Numbered from the stretch's first letter, positions 44,539 to 53,660 are shown. The stretch is DNA of 64,000 nucleotides from Oleiharenicola lentus (GCF_004118375.1 NZ_SDHX01000001.1:2421693-2485692), one strand, 5' to 3'. Translations and numbers: made by a program. The notes: generated by a model from the sequence alone, not told the origin.

Positions 44539-46455
44539 TCAGTTGCCGCGGACGCGGTCGGTGATCGTGAGCGTGTTGAAATCGAGCATGCGCTCGAGGC
44601 GGCCGTGTGTGATGGTCAGCTTGCGCGAGCCACGGTCGGCGTTGAGGTGCGGGCCCTCGAAGAGCTTCCATTTCGCGTAGTCCACCTTCTTGCCGTTGAC
44701 CCTGGGGGCCTGGCCGTAGGCGAAGCTGACTTCACGGCCGCGCAGCGTGCGCATCTTCACCGACGGGACCGGCGTCAGCGTGAACTCGAGCGGCAGCGCG
44801 CGGATCGCGTCCTGAAACGCGGCAAAATCCTTGAACTCCCCCGCGCTGGCGGCCTGCACGATGGTGCCGTTCTTGCCGTGCGGGCTGACGAGGAGCCTGT
44901 CGCCCTTTTCGCCCCGGTCCACGCGCTCCCACTTGTAGCCGCTGGTCGAGGGCAGCTGTTTGTAACCGAGCAGGTTTTCCCAATGGAACGGCGCCAAAGG
45001 CCGGTAGGCCAGGTAGGTGTTTCCGCCCTGGGCAAAGATCCAGCCGGACTGCTTGTCGTCGCTCACATTGACCAGGTCTTTCGAAAAGAAGCCGTTGACG
45101 CGCGGGTAGCGATCGTCCGCCGGGATGTCGTAGAGCGCGATCACGGTGTCGAGGTCCTGGAAAACCTGCTCGTAGGGCGAACAGCCGAGGATCTTGTCGG
45201 GCACGTCGTAGGACGGTTTGCCCTGGCTCGCCAGCAACTCGAGCATGTGATCCGGCAGCTCGGTGAAATACATCTGCATCGCGCGGGCGGAGGCGTAGGG
45301 ATGCGCGGAAAACATCGTGTTGTGGATGCCCCGCGGGTCTGGCACGGACCAGGTCACATCCCAGACGTGGGCTTGGATCGGATCGGTCATGCCGCCCTGG
45401 TAGGAGCCGACGGCGTAGTCGCGGCGCACGTAGTTGGTCTTGTAAACCAACGCCATCAACTCGTCGCTGTAGCGCCAGCGACGGCGGCTGCGCTTGAGGT
45501 CGCGCTGCAGAAAGTCCTCCTGGCGATCGACCGCGATGCGATGGATGACCTCGGGCACCTCGTAGTTGGCGGCGGCGACCGCAAACCAGACGCCAAATCC
45601 GCCATAGCTCGGCGGCGGCGGCGTGTTGCCGAAGCACTGCCAGCTGAAATAGGACGACAGGGCCAGCCAACGCTGGATGACCGACGTGTCGTCGGTGCGC
45701 GCATTGGGTCCGCGCAACACGCCGTCGAGCGTGTTTTCCGCCAGGTCGGCGAGCAGCCAGTCGAGCTTCATGCGTCCGCGGATCTTCATCTCGGGGTCCT
45801 TGGCCCAGGTCGCGAGATAAAGCATCGGGATGGCGTACTCGCCGATGTAGTGCGTCGGGTTGAACTCCCCCTGCCCGATCGTCGTAGCCAGGTCCATCCA
45901 GTGGATGAGGTAGGCCTTGGCCTCCGCGCGGTTCTCGGCCGAGCTCTTGCCGTTGAACCAGCTGTCCGCCGGATCTTCGGGATAAAGCTCGGTCATGAGA
46001 AAGAGCGACGTGTAATACATCGCCCAGTGGTTCTCCGTGTCCCCGCGCATCGGGAAATAGGTTTTCCACTGGCCGCGGATCGCGGCCTTCGCCTCGGGCG
46101 TGAGCTGGTCGCGGCCGAGGAAGGAGATCGCCGTCCAGGGAAACATCCAGAACATGTCCGCACTCTGGGGCCGGCTCATGAGCTCAATGATCCGCGCCGA
46201 GCAGGCGGCGGCATCCTCGCGCCGCGCCAGCTTGGCGGCAATCTGCCCGGAGTTGAAGGTCGCCGGTTCGCCGGGCTTGATCGAATCCACATACCATTGG
46301 AGCACCTCATTGGCCCGGGCGACATAGGTAGTGCGCCGCGCATCGGCGAAGAAGTCAGCCGGAGGCACCGGCACGGGGCCGGTGGTGGATGGCTGCGCAT
46401 GCGCGAAGACGGCCAGAACACTGAAAAATGGAATGACGGAAAGGAGACGTTTCAT
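44539..46455 (-). CDS. Exported toroid-like protein, possible polysaccharide lyase or hydrolase
   Basis: 638 residues. Signal peptide MKRLLSVIPFFSVLAVFAHA. The N-terminal 380 residues look like an alpha/alpha toroid with many Trp and Tyr (MFWMFPWTAISFLGRDQLTP, ENHWAMYYTSLFLMTELYPE, GEFNPTHYIGEYAIPMLYLA), and the C-terminal 250 residues are beta-rich (FSKDLVNVSDDKQSGWIFAQ). The order toroid then beta-sandwich resembles alginate or heparin lyases, with candidate catalytic NH, Y and H residues, but I cannot name a family. It sits between the beta-propeller gene and GH127. Confidence 0.5.
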   Translation of the reverse strand: MKRLLSVIPFFSVLAVFAHAQPSTTGPVPVPPADFFADARRTTYVARANEVLQWYVDSIKPGEPATFNSGQIAAKLARREDAAACSARIIELMSRPQSADMFWMFPWTAISFLGRDQLTPEAKAAIRGQWKTYFPMRGDTENHWAMYYTSLFLMTELYPEDPADSWFNGKSSAENRAEAKAYLIHWMDLATTIGQGEFNPTHYIGEYAIPMLYLATWAKDPEMKIRGRMKLDWLLADLAENTLDGVLRGPNARTDDTSVIQRWLALSSYFSWQCFGNTPPPPSYGGFGVWFAVAAANYEVPEVIHRIAVDRQEDFLQRDLKRSRRRWRYSDELMALVYKTNYVRRDYAVGSYQGGMTDPIQAHVWDVTWSVPDPRGIHNTMFSAHPYASARAMQMYFTELPDHMLELLASQGKPSYDVPDKILGCSPYEQVFQDLDTVIALYDIPADDRYPRVNGFFSKDLVNVSDDKQSGWIFAQGGNTYLAYRPLAPFHWENLLGYKQLPSTSGYKWERVDRGEKGDRLLVSPHGKNGTIVQAASAGEFKDFAAFQDAIRALPLEFTLTPVPSVKMRTLRGREVSFAYGQAPRVNGKKVDYAKWKLFEGPHLNADRGSRKLTITHGRLERMLDFNTLTITDRVRGN

Positions 46456-46467
46456 GGTAGCGGATGT

Positions 46468-47493
46468 TCAGGGACCGGTCCGGGGCACAAAAGTGAAGGT
46501 CTGGACTGAGCCGCCTTCCATGCCGGGCACCGGCCGCCAGGTGAGTCCAGAGTCGCTCGAGACGTGAAGCCCTTGCCCAAAAACGGCGGCGAAGAGTTGC
46601 CCGTTGTCGGGATCGATTGCCGTGCGCCACACCCGCGGCGAGCCCTCCCCGGGCAAACCGGCGTGGCGGGGCGTCCAAGTCACACCGCCGTCGGCGCTCA
46701 ACAGCAGCCCGTAGTTCCAACTCGCGATGGCGAGGCGCCCGGGCTCGCGTGCATCAAAGGCGACATTGTAGAGGGCTTTGGCCGAGGGCACGGACGCCAG
46801 TTGCTTCCAAGTCGCCCCGCCGTCACGGGAAATCAGCGCCCCGGCGCTCTGGGTCACCGCGATCCAGAGCCTGGGGTCATGCGGCGACTGCTGGAGGTCG
46901 TTGACGGTTTCGGCGGTGGCCAGCACGCGCTTCCAGGAGTCCGCGCCGTTTTCCGTGAGGTAGATTCCGGTCTCGCAGCCGATCATCACCCGGCCTTGGC
47001 GCGTGCGGTCGGCGCGCACGACCTGCGTGTATTTGCCGCGCTCGGGCAAACCGCGCTCCCGGCGCTGCCAGGTCTGGCCGCGATCGCGGGAGACGACGAT
47101 GCCATCAGGGAGGCCGGTATAAACGTGATCGGGTTTCAGCAGGTCCACGGCAACCGATTTGGGCTCCGTCTCATCCCAACCCGTGACCAGCCGCCAAGTT
47201 TTTCCGCCGTCCAGGGTGCGGAGGACTCCGCTGAGGCACGCCACGTAGAAAACCTTGGCGTCGCGCGGGTCAAACGTCGCCGAGATCGCCAGCGGGTAGT
47301 TGATGCCGATGTGACGGAAGCCCTCCGGGGTGCGCACAAACACGCCGTTGGAAGAGCCGTCGTTGGAACCCATCACGCGGCTGCCGTTGTTGAAGGCGGC
47401 GCACACATACAGGTCGTGGGACGCGGCGGCGGCGCGGGTGGCGAGCAGCCCGAGCACGGCGCTCAAGGCACCGCCCAGCAGGAGCCGGAACAT
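46468..47493 (-). CDS. Exported sortilin/BNR-type beta-propeller protein
   Basis: About 341 residues. The ATG at 47493 gives a good signal peptide (MFRLLLGGALSAVLGLLATR...AAA); ATGs at 47508 and 47511 are alternatives. Repeated Asp-box motifs are visible: LRTLDGGKTWRLV, VVSRDRGQTWQRR, YLTENGADSWKRV, LISRDGGATWKQL, LLSADGGVTWTPR and HVSSDSGLTWRPV. Six S/D-x-D-x-G-x-T-W repeats imply a six- or seven-bladed propeller of the BNR/VPS10 type. It probably binds glycans; sialidase catalytic residues (RIP motif, Tyr/Glu pair) are not evident. It is divergent from the RidA gene with 71 bp between starts. Confidence 0.75.
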   Translation of the reverse strand: MFRLLLGGALSAVLGLLATRAAAASHDLYVCAAFNNGSRVMGSNDGSSNGVFVRTPEGFRHIGINYPLAISATFDPRDAKVFYVACLSGVLRTLDGGKTWRLVTGWDETEPKSVAVDLLKPDHVYTGLPDGIVVSRDRGQTWQRRERGLPERGKYTQVVRADRTRQGRVMIGCETGIYLTENGADSWKRVLATAETVNDLQQSPHDPRLWIAVTQSAGALISRDGGATWKQLASVPSAKALYNVAFDAREPGRLAIASWNYGLLLSADGGVTWTPRHAGLPGEGSPRVWRTAIDPDNGQLFAAVFGQGLHVSSDSGLTWRPVPGMEGGSVQTFTFVPRTGP

Positions 47494-47564
47494 GGGGGAT
47501 GATCTCATCATGGGGAAAAAGTTTCGACGTTGCGCCGGTTGGAGGCGAAGTGTGCAGTCGGCGC

Positions 47565-48083
47565 ATGAAGCACATCCTCCGTGGCCTGTTGTTTGCATTC
47601 ATCGCGCACGCCGCCGCCGGCGTCACACCCGCCGACCGGCTCAAGGAGCTGGGCATCACCCTGCCCGCCGCGGCTCCGGCCATCGCCAATTACGTGCCGG
47701 CCGTGCGCAGCGGCAATTTGGTTTTCCTGGCCGGACAGATCGCCCGCGACGCGGACGGCAAAATCGTGACCGGCAAGGTGGGCCGCGAACTCACCGTGGA
47801 ACAGGGCGCCGCCGCGGCCCGCACCTGTGCGATCCAGCTGCTGGCCGCACTGCAGGCGGAGGTTGGCGACCTCGCCAAGGTGAAGCGGATCGTCCGCGTG
47901 GGCGGCTTCGTGAACTGCACCGATGACTTTACGGCCCAGCCCAAGGTGCTGAACGGCGCCTCCGACCTGCTCGTCGCGGTCTTTGGCGACCGCGGACGGC
48001 ACGCGCGCGCCGCGGTCGGCGTCAACGCGCTCCCGGCCGGGGCGCCGGTGGAGGTCGAGTTGATCGCGGAAATGGAAAATTGA
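47565..48083 (+). CDS. RidA-family protein with a signal peptide
   Basis: 172 residues from the ATG at 47565. MKHILRGLLFAFIAHAAAGV looks like a Sec signal peptide. The RidA domain follows: LVFLAGQIARDADGKIVTGK, RIVRVGGFVNCTDDF, NGASDLLVAVFGDRGRHARA and VEVELIAEMEN. This belongs to the branch whose end reads FGDxGRHAR(S/A)AVGV. RidA proteins normally hydrolyse reactive enamines from PLP enzymes in the cytoplasm. An exported one is unusual. It is the only plus-strand gene in the 36-53 kb locus and converges on the Tat-exported PLP enzyme gene, 12 bp apart. Confidence 0.75.
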   Translation: MKHILRGLLFAFIAHAAAGVTPADRLKELGITLPAAAPAIANYVPAVRSGNLVFLAGQIARDADGKIVTGKVGRELTVEQGAAAARTCAIQLLAALQAEVGDLAKVKRIVRVGGFVNCTDDFTAQPKVLNGASDLLVAVFGDRGRHARAAVGVNALPAGAPVEVELIAEMEN

Positions 48084-48095
48084 CGGCCGCATGGC

Positions 48096-49370
48096 TCAGA
48101 GGTCCCGGACCGACGCCCGCACGGCGGCGATGACGCGCCGGCAGTCGGCGCGGGAATTGAAAACGTGGGTGGAGATGCGCACGGCGCGCAGGTCCTGCTC
48201 GGTCACGGGCCGGCAGCGCAGCCGGTGCCGCTCCAGCAGGTAACCGAAGAATTTTCCTGCGTCGGCCCGGGTGTGCCGGATCGTGATGATTGAGCCGCGC
48301 ATCGAGCGGGCAGCCGGCGTAAGCACCGTGATGCCGTCCACGGCGGCAAGCTCCTCCTGCAGGAGTGAAGCCAGGTCGGCGCCATGCTGCGCCACGCGCT
48401 CCCGGCCGATCTGTTCCTGCAGGCGGACGGCGGCCAGGAGACCTTCTACCTGCGCGGCGTTGCGCGTGCCGTATTCATGGCGCGAAGCCGCACCATGATA
48501 CTTCAGTTCCCCCGGCAATTGCGCCAGTTCGCCCGAATAAGCCCCGATTCCGGTGGGGGCGACTTCCTCGAGCCGGTCGCGGCGGATGAAGAGCACGCCG
48601 GTCTCATGCGGCCCGCCGAGCCACTTGTGTCCGCTGAAGGCATACGAATCGCTGCCGAGCGCGCGGAGATCCAGCGGGATCATGCCGGCCGCCTGCGCGC
48701 CATCCACATGCAGCCAGATGCCGCGCCGGCGCACCGCCTCGGCGATCAAGGGCACCGGGAGAAGCTGACCGGTGGTGCAAGTGAGATGGCTGAGCTGAAC
48801 GACCTTCGTGCGCGGCGTCACGAGCGCCAGGATGCGGGCGAGATTGCCGTCATCAGCCGCCGGGTCCGGTTCAAACAGCTTCACGACGACGCCGCGTTGT
48901 TTCGCCTGGTTGAACCACGGGAAAGAGCCGCCGGGATGCGCGTGCGAATCGAAGATGACCTCATCACCGGGGCCGAGGGCGAGGCCCGCCGCGATGATCG
49001 AATTGCCCTCGGTGGCGTTGCGGACAAAGCAGATTTCCTCTGGCTGGGCGCCGAGAAAACGCGCCATGCCTTCGCGCGCCGGCTCGAAGAGACCGTGGCC
49101 CGATTCGGAATGCTCCTGGAGGCGCCGCGCGGTCGTTTCGACGGCCGCGAGCACGGGCCGCGACACGGGACCGAGACCGCCGGTGTTGAGATAAAGCGGA
49201 TCATCGAGCAGCGGATATTGCGCCCGCACGGCCTGCCAAAACCCGTCGGCGCCAGACGCCGTGAACGTCGGCAAACCGTCCCCGTCCGCCCGGGCCGAGG
49301 CAACCCCCGCCAGCGAGCCCAGGGCGCCGGCCCCCAGCCCCCGCAGAAAAGTGCGACGATCCAGCCTCAT
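48096..49370 (-). CDS. Tat-exported class V aminotransferase (cysteine desulfurase-like fold)
   Basis: 424 residues from the ATG at 49370. The twin-arginine signal MRLDRRTFLRGLGAGALGS is clear, followed by a normal class V aminotransferase: YLNTGGLGPVSRPV, CFVRNATEGNSIIAAGL, SHAHPGGSFPW, WLHVDGAQAAGM (D223 pairs with the pyridine nitrogen) and YAFSGHKWLGGPHE (K249 binds PLP). The fold includes isopenicillin-N epimerases and cysteine desulfurases; activity is uncertain. The start overlaps the DUF6807 stop as ATGA. The frame is open upstream to 49907 inside that gene, but the Tat signal fixes the start. PLP is presumably loaded before export. Confidence 0.85.
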   Translation of the reverse strand: MRLDRRTFLRGLGAGALGSLAGVASARADGDGLPTFTASGADGFWQAVRAQYPLLDDPLYLNTGGLGPVSRPVLAAVETTARRLQEHSESGHGLFEPAREGMARFLGAQPEEICFVRNATEGNSIIAAGLALGPGDEVIFDSHAHPGGSFPWFNQAKQRGVVVKLFEPDPAADDGNLARILALVTPRTKVVQLSHLTCTTGQLLPVPLIAEAVRRRGIWLHVDGAQAAGMIPLDLRALGSDSYAFSGHKWLGGPHETGVLFIRRDRLEEVAPTGIGAYSGELAQLPGELKYHGAASRHEYGTRNAAQVEGLLAAVRLQEQIGRERVAQHGADLASLLQEELAAVDGITVLTPAARSMRGSIITIRHTRADAGKFFGYLLERHRLRCRPVTEQDLRAVRISTHVFNSRADCRRVIAAVRASVRDL

Positions 49371-50224
49371 GCGTCGGTGAAGGTGAGGGTGTGATCGAGC
49401 GTCAGCGCGGCACCGGACTCCAGCAGGAGATCCTGCGCATACTGAAACGGCAGGGCGGCGAGCGGATTGTTCCGGCGCACAAACCAGTGCAGGGCGCCGG
49501 AGTGATTCTCGAAACGAACGGCCACGCGGCGCAGTGACGTGTCCTTTTGCCCGCGCCATTCCATCCAGCGGGCGGCGGCGCCGTGCACGGCCTTTTCGCC
49601 CACGAGCCCGCCCTCGGCAAAGACATTGATGGTGTCGTCGAGATGGTCGTCGAGCAGATCGCGGGCGCCGCGAAACTGCAGGCCGGTGTAATGCGAGCCC
49701 GCCAGGCCTTCCCGGGAATGATACTGACCGAGCGACAGCGGGCGGGCCGTGACGTTCCTGAGCGTGGCGGTCCAGCGCAGGGTCCAGGCCTTTGGCGAAA
49801 TGATGGCGAAAGCCAGTGCGCGTTGCTCCGCCAGCAACCGCTCGCCGGAGGCGTTGACGCACCAGTCGAGCGTGTGAGCCAGTCGCGTGGCGTTTTGCTC
49901 GGTCCAAGCCACATGCCGTTGGCTGCCGTGATCACCGCGCATCTGGTAGCCATCGGCCTTGCGGTAGGTGCCGCCGCCCCAGAAATTATGGCCCGCGAGA
50001 CAGTTGATGGTGAAGTTCAGCCCGTGGTGCCAGCGGTGGTCATTGGGCCGGAAGTTGGTCAGCAACTCCCCGGCCAGCGTATTCACCGGATGGGCGAAGG
50101 GCCGGGGTGATTCATCCGGAGCCGTGTCGGGACGATAAACGTAGCGCAGCAGCAGGCCGCCTCCCGCGCGGTGGATTTCCACCGCACGGTCCTCCATGCG
50201 GTGCAGTTCGAGCTCTGCACTCAT
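49367..50224 (-). CDS. DUF6807 (PmoA-family) protein
   Basis: 285 residues. The family block is HPVNTLAGELLTNFRPNDHR directly followed by WHHGLNFTINCLAGHNFWGG, rich in His and Trp and highly conserved in this family. The remaining beta-rich part includes LGQYHSREGLAGSHYTGLQF. Despite the PmoA label, the members are beta-sandwich proteins found with sugar-processing genes in Bacteroidetes, Planctomycetes and Verrucomicrobia; their activity is not established to my knowledge. No signal peptide. It overlaps both neighbours by 4 bp (ATGA at each end), so it is tightly coupled with the rhamnosidase and the aminotransferase. Confidence 0.8.
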   Translation of the reverse strand: MSAELELHRMEDRAVEIHRAGGGLLLRYVYRPDTAPDESPRPFAHPVNTLAGELLTNFRPNDHRWHHGLNFTINCLAGHNFWGGGTYRKADGYQMRGDHGSQRHVAWTEQNATRLAHTLDWCVNASGERLLAEQRALAFAIISPKAWTLRWTATLRNVTARPLSLGQYHSREGLAGSHYTGLQFRGARDLLDDHLDDTINVFAEGGLVGEKAVHGAAARWMEWRGQKDTSLRRVAVRFENHSGALHWFVRRNNPLAALPFQYAQDLLLESGAALTLDHTLTFTDA

Positions 50225-52788
50225 TGCAGGACTCCCTCCAGGCGGATGCGGCCGCCGGCAAACTCCCGCGAGGTTCCGTCAGGCAGCGTCACGCGGGTGG
50301 GAATATTTCCCGGCACCCTGGCTTCGAGCAGGAAGCGTTCTCCCTCCACCCTCCACCCCGTCTCCACGAGCCCGTGCGGCGTGCAAACGCTGCCCTTGGC
50401 GTGGGTCAGGCCGCAGCGGTGCGGCCTGATGGCGATGCGCGCAAATCCGGGTTCAGCCGGCAGGACGCCGAGGATGCGTTGCTGGAATTCCAGCACCGGG
50501 TGCGCCGACCACGCATGGCACAGCGAACGCCAGTAACTGTTCTCCTCGACGAAGGTCGAGAGCCCGCAGTTGACGGATTCGTGCCACGGCCCCAGGTGCC
50601 GGGGCAGGTCATCAAAGCGTCCGCACCGGGCCAGCGCGGCAAATCCCGTGTGCCACCAGAAGAAAGACCCGGGCGCGAGCTTCGCGTCCTCCGGGAAACG
50701 CCGCATGAGGATCGACCGTTCACGCTCACCCGCGAATCCGGCGACCACCGCCCAGGCGTTGCCATACTGGCTGATTTCCGGACCGCCCGGGCGGTCAAAA
50801 TAGAGTCCCTCGGCTTCCGACCAGAAGGTTGCATGGGCAATGCGACGCAGCCGCTCCGCCTCGGCGGTCAAGGCGTCGGCCTCGGCGGGCTTGCCCAACT
50901 GGCGCACGATCCACGCAGTTTCATCCAGCGCGTTGATGAACTGGGCGGAATGGATGCAGGTCGCGCCGGTGTCGGCGCCAGGCACGACGCCGCGTGGCCA
51001 CCATGGACACCAGTCGGTGATGTTCCAGAATGGCAGTTTGGCCGGCAGTCCGTCCGGCCCGGCCTGACGGCGATACCAGTCGAGCACGGCGTGCACGCCC
51101 GGCAGCAGGTCCGCCGCCGTGGTGCGGTCACCGGTGCAGAGGAGGTAATCGCGGAGCGTGGAGATCCAATGAATGCTCCACGCGGGGATGACCTGGATGA
51201 GCCGCGAGGGATAGCGCGATTGGGTGAGTCCGTCGGTGAGCCTCGACCAATCGAAGTGGTACAGCGCCTGACGGCTCAGCCGAGCGTCGCCCGTGGTGAA
51301 GAGCGCGAGCTGCGACGTGATCATCGTGTCGCCGGCATACTGCATCTGCTCGTAATGCGGACAGTCCTCAAAAGTCTCGTGCGAGCACATGCGCATCGTG
51401 TGCAGCCCGACCTGCCAGATGCGGTCGAGCGCGGGATCAGAGGAACGGAAGCGGGCCTTGATCCGGTAGGGATAGGCCGTGAAACGCTGGCGAACCGCGC
51501 GCACTTTCAGCGGCTGTTTCCCCACCGTGATTTGCAGGCCGACATACCGGAACGCACGCCAGTGCAGCGGCTCGAACACCTCGTCGCGACCGCTGGGCTC
51601 CCAGCGATCACACCAGCCGGTGACCTTGCCCCGGCGATCGAAGGTCCAGCCCGAGCTCTCATCGGCAAAGTGCGAAGCCAGGTTGGCCAGCGACTGCTGT
51701 CGGCCCAGCAGCTTGGCGCCGGACGTGTTCCACGGCAGGCGCAGGGCCTCGGCGTAGGTGAGCCGGAAGCTGCTGCCCGCGCCGCCCGAAACCGCAAGAT
51801 GCGGAAACGCCGTGGTCAGGCGCCCCATGTCGAGCACGAGGTCAATCCTGGTGCCCGGCTTGAGGGTGAGCGGACGTCCGGCCGCGAGCAGTTTTTTCCA
51901 CGCGGCCGGGACTTCGCCGCCGCCGGCGATGTAGGCATCGGGAAAGTTTTGCGGCTCGGCTTCCTCCAGCATCGGAATCATGCGCGGCATCAGTCCGTAG
52001 GGACTGGTCGGGTCGCGACGGTTCTCCCGCAGCTCGGCCTGAAAGAGCACATGCGCCGGAGGCCATCCCGAGTCGTCGAACCGCGTCGTGTTCCAGCCGG
52101 CCGGAATGAACTTGGAAACCCGGTGCTCGAAGTAGCCGTGGTAACCCTCGAAGGTGGTGTTTTCGTTCTGAAACCGATGCGCGCGGTCGATCGCGACGCG
52201 CCAATTGGCATCAGTCCGCAGATCGGCCATCACCTTGCCGGATTTTCCGGTGAGCACGCCTTCCAGCACAAAGCCGCCGGTATAAGTCATCACGGAACAG
52301 GGCGGCCCCAACCGGGCCGGCCGGTGCGCGACGCGGGACATGTCGAGCACGATCGCGGCCAGAACATTGCGCCCCTTGCGCAGGTGCGGCGTCAGGTTGA
52401 AGGTATCGTAGAAATGGTGGTTGATGTCACCTTTCGCCGGACCGCGGCCGATGAACTCGCCGTTGCAATAAAACAGATAGCGGCTGTCCGCCGAGACATG
52501 CACCGTGAGCCGTGCCTTGGCCGGATCACCCACCACGAAGGTCCGGCGGAAATATCGCACCTGATAATGGGAAGGACTGCGGTTCGGCGCAGAAGGCGCG
52601 GCGTGTGAACCTTCCGCCGACCAGATCCATGACGCTGATTTTTGAAAAGGTTGGGCGGACACGACTGAAATCTGGGGTTGCGAGACTGGGGTTCGGTCTC
52701 TGCGCCGCCCGAATGGTTCGGGCTGGCCGCAAAGCGTCGTGAGCGAAAATGGGCTGGCCTTTCCCAGTTTTTCAACATCTCTTTTCAT
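50221..52788 (-). CDS. GH78 alpha-L-rhamnosidase
   Basis: 855 residues. An N-terminal jelly roll (LTVHVSADSRYLFYCNGEFI, a carbohydrate-binding-like segment with the NGxxIGRGP motif) precedes the alpha/alpha toroid. The toroid has the GH78 signature FEDCPHYEQMQYAGDTMITS, containing general acid-region residues, and later INALDETAWIV and FVEENSYWRSLCHAWSAHPV. It releases terminal alpha-L-rhamnose from pectins, glycosides or algal glycans. No signal peptide is seen. Its start (52788) is only 17 bp from the divergent isomerase-like start, so its promoter must overlap coding sequence, or its true start is further in. Confidence 0.9.
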   Translation of the reverse strand: MKRDVEKLGKASPFSLTTLCGQPEPFGRRRDRTPVSQPQISVVSAQPFQKSASWIWSAEGSHAAPSAPNRSPSHYQVRYFRRTFVVGDPAKARLTVHVSADSRYLFYCNGEFIGRGPAKGDINHHFYDTFNLTPHLRKGRNVLAAIVLDMSRVAHRPARLGPPCSVMTYTGGFVLEGVLTGKSGKVMADLRTDANWRVAIDRAHRFQNENTTFEGYHGYFEHRVSKFIPAGWNTTRFDDSGWPPAHVLFQAELRENRRDPTSPYGLMPRMIPMLEEAEPQNFPDAYIAGGGEVPAAWKKLLAAGRPLTLKPGTRIDLVLDMGRLTTAFPHLAVSGGAGSSFRLTYAEALRLPWNTSGAKLLGRQQSLANLASHFADESSGWTFDRRGKVTGWCDRWEPSGRDEVFEPLHWRAFRYVGLQITVGKQPLKVRAVRQRFTAYPYRIKARFRSSDPALDRIWQVGLHTMRMCSHETFEDCPHYEQMQYAGDTMITSQLALFTTGDARLSRQALYHFDWSRLTDGLTQSRYPSRLIQVIPAWSIHWISTLRDYLLCTGDRTTAADLLPGVHAVLDWYRRQAGPDGLPAKLPFWNITDWCPWWPRGVVPGADTGATCIHSAQFINALDETAWIVRQLGKPAEADALTAEAERLRRIAHATFWSEAEGLYFDRPGGPEISQYGNAWAVVAGFAGERERSILMRRFPEDAKLAPGSFFWWHTGFAALARCGRFDDLPRHLGPWHESVNCGLSTFVEENSYWRSLCHAWSAHPVLEFQQRILGVLPAEPGFARIAIRPHRCGLTHAKGSVCTPHGLVETGWRVEGERFLLEARVPGNIPTRVTLPDGTSREFAGGRIRLEGVLQ

Positions 52789-52790
52789 TT

Positions 52791-52813
52791 ATTTTCATTA
52801 ACATCATGAAAAT
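52791..52813. promoter_or_regulatory. Candidate operator in the GH78/isomerase divergent promoter
   Basis: ATTTTCAT (52791-52798) and its inverse ATGAAAAT (52806-52813) are separated by 7 bp, and a further TTTTCATT lies just left. The segment is AT-rich in GC-rich surroundings. The outer TTTCAT/ATGAAA half-sites match those of the palindrome upstream of the LacI gene (53723-53742). It overlaps the isomerase-like start codon, so binding there would repress. Confidence 0.4.
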
Positions 52814-53660
52814 TGTTTCACCCCAGCCCCGCCTCGTTCTCTGTGCCCACACCTGGTCGATGGTCGGGCACCCCGCCCCGCGTCGCGAATGGACGCTGGA
52901 CCGCAAGCTGGCCGCCATCAAGGCGGCAGGATTCGACGGCGTCGCCGCCTTCATCAATCCGGAGATTGCCGACGGTGCCCGGCGGCACGGCCTGAAACTG
53001 CTCAGCGGCTTCGACTGCGGCGACCTGCCCACGGTGACCCGGAGGCTTTCCGAGCAGCGCGACTGCGGCGTGCACTTCATCAACATTCAGCTGCTCAACC
53101 ACGACACGCCACCGGCCCGCGCGGCGGCCATGGCGGTGAAGCTGATCAAGCTTTCCCGGCGCCTTGGCCTGGGGGTGCACATTGAAACCCATCGCGACAC
53201 CGCGACGGAAACGCCGGAGAAGTTCACCGAGATCGCCCGACGCTATCGCCGCGTCACGGGTGAAACCATGCCGGTGACCTGGGATCATTCGCATTTCGCC
53301 GTCTCGAAGCACGTGCTGCCGAAGGACTATGCGGCGCGCCTGCTCGCGTGGCCGCGCGAGATCCAGCACTCGCAGCTGTTTCACCTGCGGCCCTTCAACA
53401 GCCAGCATTGCCAGGTGCCCGTCACCGACGGCCGCGGCCGGCTCACGCCGGAGTTCCTGGACTACCGCGCCTTCGTCGAGGAACTCTTTGTGCTCTGGCT
53501 GCGCGGCCCGCGCCCGGGCGGCGAACTCTGGGTCTGCCCGGAGATGGGCATGACGCATGGCTACAACGTGAGCACCAATCCCCCGGTGTGGCCCGACGTG
53601 ATCCGGTGCCGCCGCGAACTGCTCGGCTGCTGGCGTCGGGCCCTGCGCCGCGTCGCTTGA
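52806..53660 (+). CDS. Sugar phosphate isomerase/epimerase-like (AP-endonuclease-2 barrel) protein
   Basis: About 284 residues from the ATG at 52806 (MKIVSPQPRLVLCAHTWSM); an in-frame start at 52749 lies inside the rhamnosidase region and is rejected. The xylose-isomerase-like TIM barrel shows KLAAIKAAGFDGVAAFINPE, GVHFINIQLLNHDTPP, LGVHIETHRDTATETPEKF (Glu and His metal ligands), MPVTWDHSHFAVSKH (Asp-His) and a late Glu in WVCPEMGMTHGYN. It probably isomerises a sugar or sugar acid in the cytoplasm. It pairs divergently with GH78 and is followed by the LacI gene after 110 bp. Confidence 0.75.
   Translation: MKIVSPQPRLVLCAHTWSMVGHPAPRREWTLDRKLAAIKAAGFDGVAAFINPEIADGARRHGLKLLSGFDCGDLPTVTRRLSEQRDCGVHFINIQLLNHDTPPARAAAMAVKLIKLSRRLGLGVHIETHRDTATETPEKFTEIARRYRRVTGETMPVTWDHSHFAVSKHVLPKDYAARLLAWPREIQHSQLFHLRPFNSQHCQVPVTDGRGRLTPEFLDYRAFVEELFVLWLRGPRPGGELWVCPEMGMTHGYNVSTNPPVWPDVIRCRRELLGCWRRALRRVA

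Noticed and set aside
43918-46509. 863-codon open frame opposite the GH127 and toroid-like genes
   Set aside because: It spans two recognised reverse-strand genes and has no domain pattern.
49371-49907. N-terminal extension of the class V aminotransferase frame
   Set aside because: The extension lies within the DUF6807 gene in another frame, and a Tat signal begins exactly at 49370.
50107-52608. 833-codon open frame opposite GH78 and the end of DUF6807
   Set aside because: It is a shadow of a GH78 gene with a complete signature.
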